From assembly GCA_035772405.1 (NCBI GenBank), contig JAYKKM010000224.1:751001-815000 (forward strand): a stretch of DNA of 64,000 bases, read 5' to 3'. The DNA comes from Chrysogorgia sp. JL179-B06. Lineage: Eukaryota > Cnidaria > Anthozoa > Scleralcyonacea > Chrysogorgiidae. The notes under the pieces are model-generated. The model made no database searches, had not been told where the DNA came from, and worked only from the letters and a program-made list of their open reading frames with translations. Below, one piece after another: positions 25,805-36,923 of this stretch (its first letter is position 1; every line of letters starts with the position of its first letter). The position numbers were made by a program, and so were the translations under genes.

Positions 25805-26087
25805 GCGTTCGTCACACTAACAATACTAATTACTTTTTGTACGCAAGGCTCTTTGTTCTGCCTCGGAAAACGCGCGAAGAAGAGGGAGATGTCTTCGCAG
25901 AGGTCCGACTGAAAATTCACCAATGAGGTTTAAGTTAGTGTACTATTCTATCCGTTAATCACCCAAAAGTGATCCGCATGTTGACCGAACATGCACCATT
26001 GTTTCATTTCTTAATGACTTTTTTAATGAGGCGGCATCCCTTTGGGCGCTGTATGGGGGGGGGGGGGGGGGGGGGGGGTTACCTACT
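25805..26087. repeat. Outer element terminal inverted repeat, right
   Basis: Complement of 2569-2834, with a 24-G run (26055-26078) in place of 7 C. It ends TTACCTACT. Confidence 0.93.
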
Positions 26088-26093
26088 TACGAG
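26088..26093. repeat. Target-site duplication TACGAG, right copy (outer element)
   Basis: Exact copy of 2563-2568, adjoining the outer terminus. Confidence 0.9.
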
Positions 26094-26500
26094 ACTGGAC
26101 TACTGTAACTCACTGTTCTCAGGACCTCGTCTTCTTACCCAAACCCGGAAATACGAACACATTATGCCAGTTCTTATTTATCTACACTGGCTTCCTGTAA
26201 GCGAAAGAATCGATTTCAAAGTGTTATCTCCGTTGATTGCTATGCTCAACTAACAAACGTCTCCTGGTGGTACCTAAATACAGACTGACTAGTCATATCT
26301 GGATATTAGAACTATTGACTCCTTACATATTTTAAATCTAGTATTAAGACATTTCTTTTTAAACGTGCCTATGCACTTGATTAGTTCATTTACATCTAGT
26401 TATTTTACTCTAGTTACAGTCTATGTCTGTTTTACTGTAAAGCGCTTTTGGTTTTTATAAGAAATGGCGCTCAAGAAACACTGAGACAAAATTAATAAAA
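26094..26500 (+). mobile_element. LINE relic, right piece (reverse transcriptase end and 3' tail)
   Basis: Reads LDYCNSL, then with a deletion TRKYEHI and LHWLPVSERIDFKVL, the usual C-terminal region of CR1/L2-type reverse transcriptases. Near 26438 comes a tail, TAAAGCGCTTTTGG followed by GGCGCTC, typical of such LINE 3' ends. Confidence 0.7.
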
Positions 26501-26582
26501 TAATATCATGGCGACCTCGAAATCCTTTGTTTCATGAGGGACGATTAATCTCTAAATAACCTGATCAATCACCTGCATAAAA

Positions 26583-26628
26583 CATTAGGTACGATTAGTA
26601 ACTAATCTTACCTAATGTTTATGCAAAA
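26583..26628. repeat. Small palindrome
   Basis: Inverted arms GCATAAAACATTAGGTA and TACCTAATGTTTATGC around a short centre; foldback element relic. Confidence 0.6.
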
Positions 26629-26800
26629 GACCTGTTTTATCACTCTAAAACATTTCAATAGAATAACTAACGAAGACATGAAGTGAACCATTACTTCATT
26701 GTCGAATTCGCAATACCATTAATAGCAACTCACAAAGTTTTATTCCATTTCAACTTGTTGAATTTCCTATTGTCTCGGTAGCCATAATATTACAAAGTGA

Positions 26801-26915
26801 TAGCATGGCATTACGGTTGATTAGTAATTATATGTCCCTCAAGCCGAGGGAGGTTTACTAAACCTCCCTCGGCTTGAGGGACATTTAATCACTAATCGAC
26901 CTCAATGCCATGCTA
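26801..26915. repeat. 115-bp near-perfect palindromic element
   Basis: Arms TAGCATGGCATTACGG and their complement. The core TCCCTCAAGCCGAGGGAGG pairs perfectly across the centre. Probably a short foldback transposon. Confidence 0.75.
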
Positions 26916-27009
26916 TTACTTATAATAATTCTCACGCCCGGAATTTGATTTTGTGCATTGTTCGCGGGGATGATTACAAGAAGAATTGATCAGTCATGCA
27001 TTAAAATAT

Positions 27010-27053
27010 CCAGGGTCTCATCTCCGACGGGGCGAGCGGAGATGAGACCCTGG
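27010..27053. repeat. Short hairpin CCAGGGTCTCATCTCCG
   Basis: A 17-bp perfect stem around ACGGGGCGAG. CAGGGTCTCATCTC-type palindromes look like the ends or cores of foldback elements. Confidence 0.65.
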
Positions 27054-27944
27054 GTACGAGGTTGCTATAACAGTTTGCTTAAATATTTAAGAATATTTAT
27101 ATCACATTGAAACGAGTTATTACGTCAAAATTGATGATACTACGAAAACAAACTTGTTTCCTATGTAAATCCTATTAATCTCAGTCTCATATAGATATAT
27201 GTTCAAAGTGAGCACGCGTGACGACGCGCATGCGTATCCACTATTTCTCGCCATTATGTGAGCGGAATATACAATTTTTGTAGAACAAAGTGCAAACGGC
27301 TAAAGCCGACCTTAAAAATGCAAGAACTATAAAAGTAACCTGAAAAATACGAGGATAATAATAGCAAATAGACGTTCAAAGTTCCATACACTAACTTCTA
27401 TATAAAATAGACAATGACTATAACTTGCGAAAAAGAGTGAGCTTTGTTAGTCTAGATGAAATAAAGAAGGAAACTCGGGTTATTATTCTTGTATCTGAGC
27501 TTAGTTTTAGTATTCCTTCAATATTTTGCTAGCTCACATCTTCTAAATATTTACGGCTCTGGTGAGGTAATCGAATGCAAAGTATTTTATAGACTAGCGG
27601 AATGCGTTCTTCATAGACTATTCACGACTCAATATTATTTGTAATTATTTCTTACTTGATATTAGCACTTTAGCACCAAAACATGTCAACATAATTTGGT
27701 TGCTACGGAGCTCTGACTATATGAAAAGGTCTAGTTTTAAAATATTTACATCCGGCATCGTGTTACTGCATGCAATGAAAACATCGCGGTATGTTTTTAT
27801 ACCGTTTTACTATGCAATCTGGTGCAATCCGGTATCAGATATTTAAATTATGTCTATATATAATTCTCTATTAAATCTGGACTCGATCAATCTATTCGGC
27901 TGACGTTTCTCGAGCGAACTAGCTCACTCATGCATTTTAATTGT
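27054..27944. other. AT-rich intergenic DNA, no gene seen
   Basis: Stop-filled frames, no recognisable repeat or RNA gene. Confidence 0.5.
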
Positions 27945-27948
27945 TTAA

Positions 27949-28452
27949 AGGGACACTCCGGCCCAAATATACAAATGCAGTTCATATGAAAGTTCTTACT
28001 GACTTTAGTTTATTTCCAAAGTTTCAGCATTCCTATCAATTTAGTTGAGAAGATATTGCTAGTTGAAGTTGAAAATTTGTGGATTTTGACGCCATATTGG
28101 TTTTGAAAATATGACGTCATTGAGTGATTCTTTATCGTCAGTGGAGTTGTTTTGATGGCGATCACATAGTGATAGTTATTGTGAATGGTCTTTGGACGAA
28201 AATTAGTCGAAATAAACTATTTAGTTCATCATGCAGGAAAGTAGAGGAGCTTCTTAGGCATAATACGAGACACGTCACTCAGTGACGTCATATTTGAGAA
28301 ACAAAATGGCGTCGAAATTGGACAAACTCTCCAACTTCAACTAGCCACATCTTCTTAACTAAATTGATAGGAATTCTGAAACTTTGGAAATAATCTAAAG
28401 TCAGTAAGATCTTTCATATGAACTACATTTGTATTTGGGCCGGAGTGTCCCT
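27949..28452. mobile_element. piggyBac-type MITE, 504 bp
   Basis: Ends AGGGACACTCCGGCC and its complement, with long imperfect inverted arms of about 200 bp and TTAA directly repeated on each side (27945-27948 and 28453-28456). TTAA duplications define the piggyBac superfamily. No transposase is encoded. Confidence 0.75.
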
Positions 28453-28456
28453 TTAA

Positions 28457-29826
28457 TGACTCGAAAAATATAGTTAAATTATATAGGCCAATCTACGACA
28501 AGCGAGAGTTAAATATAACGTATTTATTAAAGAAGGCCTGACATTCAGGTTAGAGTAAATATATAAACTTCTGTTCGATATCCCAGTAAATGAAGTTAAA
28601 AATACTGAACCCTAGTAAAAATTTAAAATAACTCTACCGGAAGGAGTTACTCTGATTCTCCCAAGATAATCTCATCAATCCTGTTAATTATACCTATAGA
28701 AATTGCTAATTGGACTGCGCTAAAAAGACGGTGAAGGTTCAACCCACAAACTAAAAGGTGAAAGCCAAGCGCGAAAAGTATGATGGGAAATTTTTATACT
28801 CACTCTAGGGATTATTAATGAGAAATATGAATACATTAATGTCACGTGCTATTGTTATTATCTTCGCTACGCTATTGCAAACAATTAAGAACAGGGAAAA
28901 TATTTGTTTATATCTTTGGGAATCACTCCTTATTACTTGCATGTTTAAGCAGCCGGTAAACTAAACAATCCTGCATAATTAAACAGTCTGTTGGTAATTG
29001 ATTGATTCGCGCAATCGTTGCAGGAAGTAGCAACTTTTTTAATACAGCGTTGCACAATGAATGTAACACCTCATCTGCTACTTGTCTCTCGTAATTTTCT
29101 TCTTTGGCAAATTGGTTAGTATTCATGCAGCGTACGTATCTTGTCACAAACACAAAGATGGCGAAACTTTGCGAATCAAGTGCAACGTAGCAGATTGAAC
29201 CGTTGCGAGACAAGTTGCATTAACATTGCAGTGTCAGTGTAACAGGCGCCGTTTTCAATGTTGTTTACTACGAAGACAGTTTGTCTCTCAGCCGTCGTAT
29301 TCTTTATGATAAACGAGACTATTAATAAAAAGAGTTTCGCTAATACTTTCAAAGGTCGGCATGGATTTAATTCAAATTGTTGGGTTGAAGTTTCATATAA
29401 ATCCCAAAATGACGTCACATAGACCAACCTCCGGTAGAAAAATTCGAAATTCGAATCAGTTGTTATTTCTAAAAGAAAGCATTCGAGAAGGTTTGGGGTT
29501 AGCCAGGAGTATATTTTGAATTCGGGACTAAATGAATACCTAATGGTTTGCGTGTTTGGATGGCCTGATCTAAACACTTGGGATGTTGCGAGAGTTGAGA
29601 AAAAGCGTAAAAACACGAGCCGTAATTGTCACCATCCGCAAACAAGCCGTAAGATCGAACAATAAGATATTATTTTTGTTTCTTTAAATGGCCCCATGAT
29701 CCAAACACGGGGGTTCTCGCTCGCGCGAGTTGAGAAAAGCGTAAAAAACATTCGCAGCTAATTGGTTGTTCTACCACAGGAACCAACCCTAATAAACCCT
29801 AATCATCACCCGAACCCCGCCAGAAC
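28457..29826. other. Intergenic DNA with foldback relics, no gene seen
   Basis: Leftward frames at 28923-29213 and 29176-29616 show no recognisable domain. The stretch 29531-29600 carries ATACCTAATGGTTT and CCAAACAC-type sequence related to the palindromes at 56492 and 59823. Confidence 0.45.
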
Positions 29827-30149
29827 CATGTTGAGCCCGCCAACACCACTAACCCAGCGGTAACATGTTCGTCGTAAATATTACGAACTATTTCGCCAAA
29901 CAGTCGGAACTCGGAAAGCTTAAGAAAATATATCCAGTTAATACGGTAGATTCTCAAGCGCTTGAAAAGCATTCCATCATAATCGAGGACAACTCCAGAT
30001 TATCCTTGTGTCGAACCATAACATTTTGTCCCGCAACTTGTGAAGGAATTCAGCAAAAGCTTTTCTGCTTAACGTTGTTGGCGAAATAGTTCGTAATATT
30101 TACGACGAACATGTTACCGCTGGGTAATGGTGTTGGCGGGCTCAACATG
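29827..30149. repeat. 323-bp foldback element with 72-bp inverted arms
   Basis: Near-perfect arms starting CATGTTGAGCCCGCC and containing TTCGTCGTAAATATTACG. The 74-codon frame inside is an artefact. The element ends about 200 bp before the kinase start codon, so it could lie in the promoter or 5' leader. Confidence 0.8.
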
Positions 30150-30346
30150 TAAATACAGAACACAAAAAATTTGAGTTATTTGACTGTTTGTGATATAGGT
30201 CGATGAGAAGTTTATCAGAAGTTACAGTAAATCTGGCAAGTTGGCAACATTTCCGTATCATGGGATAGAGGCCAGCAGCGGCAGGATGTAAATGTTTAAT
30301 TTAACTTTATGACTTATGTTTATAAATAATCATATGCGAATTATTA

Positions 30347-33300
30347 ATGGCGGGCGTGCTCGGATATGCGACGTCTGTGGCGTTACAACCTTTCATCCAC
30401 CAAGTCGGCGGCCATTCGTCGATTCAGCAATTTGATCAGAACACTGTTTGTAAACCGTTGTTTTCTAAAGAACTGAGATTCTATGAAGAAGTGTGCCCTG
30501 CATTCAAACCTTTTATTCCAGAGTTTAAAGGTAAGCTTCTCACAGTGACTGTCTATTATGATGCCGCCGTTGCGTAACTTTAACAGGTAAAGTTAGCCCA
30601 TGTTTATTTATCGAAGACTGTTCCTTTGATGATAATGGTCCAATGCTTTAGTACAGCTGTTTATAACTTTGGTTTGGATGTTGAGAGTGTTTTAATATAC
30701 GCAAGCTTAACTTGATACAATGTCAAAAATTATATCCCTTTTATAAAGAACGTTTCTGTAGCAACAACAATATGAAACCGACACCATGATCTGACAGATG
30801 TATATATATGTAATGGTGGTAACATGCCTATGGCAAATCGTTGGGAATACCGAATTTTTGGCCATGTTTGTTTTCGCTTTGGAAGGAAATTGGAAATTTC
30901 CTTCCATGGGGCTTCGAGGAATGAAGGACACAAAGAACTTTGCATTTGCAAAGAAACAATATCTTTAATACCCCTCCCTTTACACATCTGTGGAAGAAAA
31001 TTTCCTTCCAAAGTGGAAACACTGTTTTTGGGTGAAGTTTCATATAAATTCCAAAATGACATGTATATTCAAAATTAAAATCAGCTGTTATTTCTAAAAT
31101 AAATTTTGGGTTAGGACTATGTATTTAAATATGAAACGTTAGCCAAATTTTTTGCCATTTTGAATGGGGAAGCTATATTTTATTTTGTTTCACTTTATCA
31201 TCTTAACAAAGTCTAAGATGCATGATCCATAATGTTATTATATCTCAGAATGCATTAATCATATCAGGGCCATATCCAGGGTGTTTGAGATGTTGGTACA
31301 GGGCGATTCTCCCGTCACACATGTGACATTGCTATTCCTTCGGGCTAAGTGTGAAGCCCAAAGGAATAGCAATGTCACGTGTGTGACGGGAGAATCGCCC
31401 TACACTGGTTTTGGCACCCAAACTAATAAAATAATATATGATAAATAATAAATGTCATTAAAGTGTGCCCCATCCCACTTCTTAAAAATCACCATTAGAA
31501 TAGAGGAAATGGCATTTTGGAGACTCTAAATTTCAAAATTTTCCAGGGGCATGCCCCCATACACCCCTAAAGGGTTTCTGCACCTTTGGTGCTTGAATAT
31601 TGTCACAAATTTACCACTGACCAGTGTGCCCAAATTATCTCTGGATATGATGGCAGTACTGTATATTTAATTTACAGCAAACCGATAGGTAATAGACATG
31701 CATGTACATATAGTAATATAGTCTCTGAGGTACTCCTATTAGTCCTGTACACCTTTTTATTTTTTTATTTTATCAGTTATTCCATTTCCTTTATCATCTC
31801 AACAAAGAGGCCTGATCTGTTAAATTTGTTATTACGGATCTGTCAGACTTATTATAATCATGTTTACTTCAAACATGTATTACATGAACACATAGGCCCT
31901 CAGGCATACCTATACACCTCTTTGTCTACATTGGAACCTATGTACTCTAGAATCCTGCTTATAAGCTTTGGGCTTATACAACATGTATGTTAAATTATCT
32001 GTATGTTAAATCTTACAAGATCTTATAAGATCTTATAAGATTGTTATTTATAAGATTTACAAGATCTTGCAAGATCTTACAAGATCTTGTAAGATCTTGA
32101 CAAGATGTTCACCTTGGCTAAGATTTTAACAAAAGGGACTTTGACAAATCTGAAATGTTTCCATAAGATAAACTATTGGTCCATTCCCTGATGAAAAAAG
32201 ATCCCTTCCATCAAATGATCACAATTAGTAATCATGCAAACTTTAGTCTTAAAATTTGAGAAAGAGGTTGCATTTTATGTGGCAAAACTTAGCAGGGTGG
32301 GTTAAAAAGCAGGTTATGACATCACAGCCTAGATATTTAAGAGTAACAAAGTTTATTGAGGCTATGACGTCAAAAGCAGTCTCCCAAACTTGGCCATTTA
32401 AATGGCAGATTCTAAAATTCAAACTTTACACATGAGATTCAACCATTATTTCAAGGCTGCAAATAAATACTGGCATGACAGATGTCTGACTCTGACCAAG
32501 GTTGGTAGTATCAGGTTTTTATGGTAGACGTTTAGTGGAATTGTTGTCAATGAACGCGAGACTTCGCTTCCCAGTTTAGTTAGGTGCACTGCATGCGGCT
32601 GGAAAAATTTGCAGGTTGCAGGTTGGACACAAGTCACCCAAGCTATAGATTTGTGCGTGAAATCTCTGAATGACAAAACAACCCGAAAACAACAAAGATC
32701 CTAACCCCCAGCCTTATGAGTATTCTAACGAGTGTTCAAAACGCCTAAATCTATTTTCGGTTTAGCTTGAGTGACTGTGTCCAACCTGCAACCTGCAAAT
32801 TTTACCAGCCCACTGCATGAGACATTCCTGGGTATTTGACATATTGAAAAGAATGTTGTGACATATTACTCAGTATCTAAATTTAAGCAACAGTGCTAAA
32901 ATAATGAGCGATGCAATTTTCAGAATAATAGCTTCATAAATCTTTGTATTTTCAAAAATTGCTTTGCAATTTGCAATTTACAAAGTTCTAATTTCCACCC
33001 TGATAAAATCAAGCTGTATGTATCAAGACTGACTATAATTAATTTAAAATGTTTTTGTTTATAACCTATTTTGCTTTGGAATATCAATGGCAATTAAATA
33101 AATAATCTCACAAAATGATGTCATATTTATGATATCATATACTGTACAGTAACATCATATTTGATTTGGGTAATTTATGTTCAGCACCCCTTGCAAAATC
33201 TTGCCCATACATCTATGTGCATGTTTTTGGGAATGTGTGCTCAAACTGCCAATTTCTATACTACTTTTCAGCATTGAAACCTTTGACAAGGATACTTTAT

Positions 33301-36300
33301 TTCTAATAAAAATACAATTTGCATATGCATGGCAATACCTGTTTACCCATATGCTAATATATACATCAACTATACCCCCTACCCAATACCCATGCATACA
33401 TGTAAGTATTAGTGCACATAATATTATATAATCTATGGATTAGATTACGATTCAACCATGTAAAAAATACTAAAAATAAAAACGATTTTTCTTTAACTCA
33501 CGTTTTTCTCCTACTGTATATTAAGGTCGGGTGACACGTGCGATTTTTTTCTCGCGCCGGCAACGCAACGGGTCAAATTTCATTGCGTTGCCGGCGCGAG
33601 TGATGAAATTGCACGTGTCGCATATCTGGCGCGGTAACGCAATTGTAACCCGATGCGTTCGGCAATCGTTGCGGCAAGTTGAAATGTTTGAACTTTCGGC
33701 AACGATTGCCGAAAATATCAAATTACCCAGGCATTGTTTCAGCAGGAAACGCAATGATTATTTTAAACCAGCCAATTAAATTCGCTTTTGTATGGCCAGG
33801 CGAAAGTCTCCTTCTTGTACAGCGTTTCAGATAGGTTATCAACTATCTTTTTGAAATGTTCAAAATCCATTCGCATAAATTTCTCAAATCCTGGTGTGTC
33901 GTGGGCAGCTAAATCAGGAGGAAGCTGACTGAAATAACCTTTGTTGTTTCTTTCTAGAAGCCAGGGTCGGCTCGAAATACGTTTTTCTTCTTTTATATCC
34001 TCTTCCAACAAAAGCATTGCTATGACCACGAGTTCTTTCTTCGACGCCATGTTGGTGTGATGTTGGCAAAACACTAGTTTTCATGTCAATAATTCCGACG
34101 CGGCTAACCTATCATTGCTCGTGTAACCACTTCGCTCGCGCGGGCAACGCAATGAAATTTGACCCCTTGCGTTGCCGGCGCGAGAAAAAAATCGCACGTG
34201 TCACCCGACCTTTACTCAGAAGAAAATTTTGAAAATTTAAGTCTCTGAACGCCGAAGTGACATTTGACATTTCCTGGATTTACATAGTACACTATGTTCA
34301 ATAAGGCAAATTTTAATAAATATTTTAAAATTAATATCACTATATATAAAGTAAATGGTTTGAACCTTGGAGTATTTTCAGAAATAGTCATTTTGGGGGT
34401 GGGTGGTACGTAATTCAAATGGTACTTTTGAATGGGATTATGGGTCTGCCGGTCATATGGCACTTCACGTCAACCCTTCTGTGCATACGCTCAGATCTTT
34501 AACTCGAATTTTCATTTTCTGACTCTTATCTCATAATTTGACTTTAATATCGACTGAACTTCAAACTACTGTAGTATTGTATAAAGTAAATGGTTTGAAC
34601 CTAGGAGTATCATCAGATGTGCGAAATTGATCGTCCAGGTTGTTGTATACGATGGCGTATAAACAACAGTCTTTCTCAAGACTACAACAACCTGGATTAT
34701 CAACTGGTACTATTGTATGGCGAAAATATATTCACGTGGATGTTCGAGACTCGTGAGACCATCTCATCGACCTTAGCTAAACTCTGCAACTTATAATTTG
34801 CTCAAAGACCCACTACGTACTAAACGAGCCGGAAGGAAGAATTACTCTGGTGAAAGGGGAATTTCTACATTTATTAGACAACGTTTTGTCGATAAGTCAG
34901 CACAATCGGTTGGTGTTTTTTAACAATCGGAGCGATGACTCACAAAAGCGGCAACAAAGCACAATCGATGGATGATTTTAAATGAGCGATGGCTCTCAAA
35001 AGCGGTAACAAACTTATAAAAAAGGAATGCTTGTAAGTAGATTGAATTCATTGAAATATGGCACGTTCTTTTGCTGAAATTAGATTTTGAAACAGTTATA
35101 TATCGAAGGCCACCATGTTTATAAATCCTTTTTGAAACCATACGATGGGGAAATGTTAAACTGTGTTAAAGACTTATACGTGCTGAGGCAATGGAGTATG
35201 ACAACAATGCAATTGGTGTGATAAGAAAAGAAGATGTTAGTGGGCCAAATTCCCATCGATCATTCCCATTTTTTGAAGGCGAATGAGTTTAACAAGTTGG
35301 TAGCCAAAGTGTCGGGAAAGAGAAAACGAGAAGTCGATCTGGTTGTTCCAGCGAAGTTCAAAGCTGTGACGAAGGGGTACAGGTTGGCAAAATACTGCAG
35401 GACGTGGAACTTCAGGCTTGCAAAGAAAGATATACACATACTTACACATTATATACATAGCAAAATTGTTCTACAGCTTCTGGATGCGGCGCTAAATCGA
35501 GCAGTTATGGTAATATGCACCATTCGACTACCGTTATCTCCATGTGACCAAGTTCACAGCTCATTGAGAATGGTTCGTCGTTGTTGGTATGCGCATTGGT
35601 ATATCCAGTGAGTATAATAATTGGGATATCTCTATGAAACCATTGGCGCAGCACTCTGTGAATATAATATCTGCATCCCACCAACTCTCCTTCATATTAT
35701 CTATAGGGCAGTTTAATTGTCTTAAAATCACTTTTTTAATATATTAACTGTCGTAGATTGTAGATTGTTATAGATATATATTTTTCTTTTAACTTCAAGG
35801 TATGTAAATCCATTGTACTTTTAAACTAAAAATGGATGAATAAAGATTATTATATTTATTCTTGTTTCTAAAGGTGTGGTAACAGTAAAAGATGGTAAAG
35901 ATGGTGAAAATAGTGTGTTTAACGTTGTCAGCTCACACGATGACATAAAGCTTCACCATTACAGATATGGCAAACACTGTAGTTCATGTCGTTGTCACAG
36001 CGAGGGATGGGATCCCAAGAGACTCAAACAAGAAGATGAAAGTTCCTCGAGTGGTGAGGAATGTCAAATGAACAAGTGAGACGTAGCTTGCATTGCATGT
36101 CCTTGTTTTCTTAAAGTGCTCCTGTGATCATTTTTTTGGTATCCCGATTTTTTTACATATTTGTAAAGAGCATGGTGTTCTTACTTGCCAAATTTCAAGT
36201 AATTGCGAGCATGGGAAGTCGCCTTTTCACATTGTTTTTATACGAGATTATACGGCCGCCATTACTCCGGACGCTTAGGTTGTGATTAGTGGAAGTGACG

Positions 36301-36877
36301 TCAAAGACTCAACACGTGGCTATGAATAAAGCTACTTGGGGAAAACTTTCTATTGTAACTTGTCGTAAATTTCCATAAAGCTTTATCACGTGTTGAGTCT
36401 CTGACGTCACAATCACATACTCTGCTGTAGAATCGCGGTCTCGTCTGGAACAAGTTTTGAGCTATGGCGGACAAAATTTGGGCGACTTTGAAGGTTAAAT
36501 TTCTTGCGATAGAATGTTTGTTGTTCATTTTTTGGCAAATACGAACATTTATTAACCTAAAATGATGTTTTGTAACAAAAATGCCAGGAAACGTAATGTT
36601 ATATTTCGTCGCAGGACATTTTAATGGCTCAGACGTCGTACTTCTCATGAGCCTAACCTATTGTAATGCACATTAGCTGCTGTAAAACGTTTGTTTAAAT
36701 CATTTGTATTCGGTTCGGCTTATGAAAATTTCGACGTCTGAAATGAGGGTACATTCACTTCTAGCAACTAGAAGTCCAACTCGGCGTCGGTACCTTTGAT
36801 GTTTATGTCCCCGCGCGCATCTCTAATATTCGCCATTTTTGCAAGTTCCCCCGGCAGTTTTGACGTTCTAATATAGC

Positions 36878-36923
<46 letters not shown>

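Larger units (their letters stand above)
2569..26087. mobile_element. Outer Polinton-like element, about 5.86 kb without its nested passenger
   Basis: Bounded by inverted repeats (2569-2834 and 25805-26087) that begin 5'-AG, and by a 6-bp target duplication TACGAG inside a LINE. Apart from the nested 17.66-kb element, it carries four genes: a 160-aa Cys/His protein, a zinc-finger ATPase, a pX-like protein and an acidic zinc-ribbon protein. No polymerase B, integrase or capsid gene is visible in its own DNA. The termini and TSD are direct evidence for Polinton-type integration. The satellite status is inference. Its ATPase is clearly different from that of the nested element, so the two belong to different lineages. 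Confidence 0.85.

Noticed and set aside
26801..26915. CRISPR-like or miRNA precursor hairpin
   Set aside because: A single near-perfect palindrome in animal intergenic DNA without spaced repeats; foldback transposon is the simpler explanation.
29865..30089. 74-codon frame upstream of the kinase gene
   Set aside because: Lies wholly in a foldback element and starts and ends in its arms.
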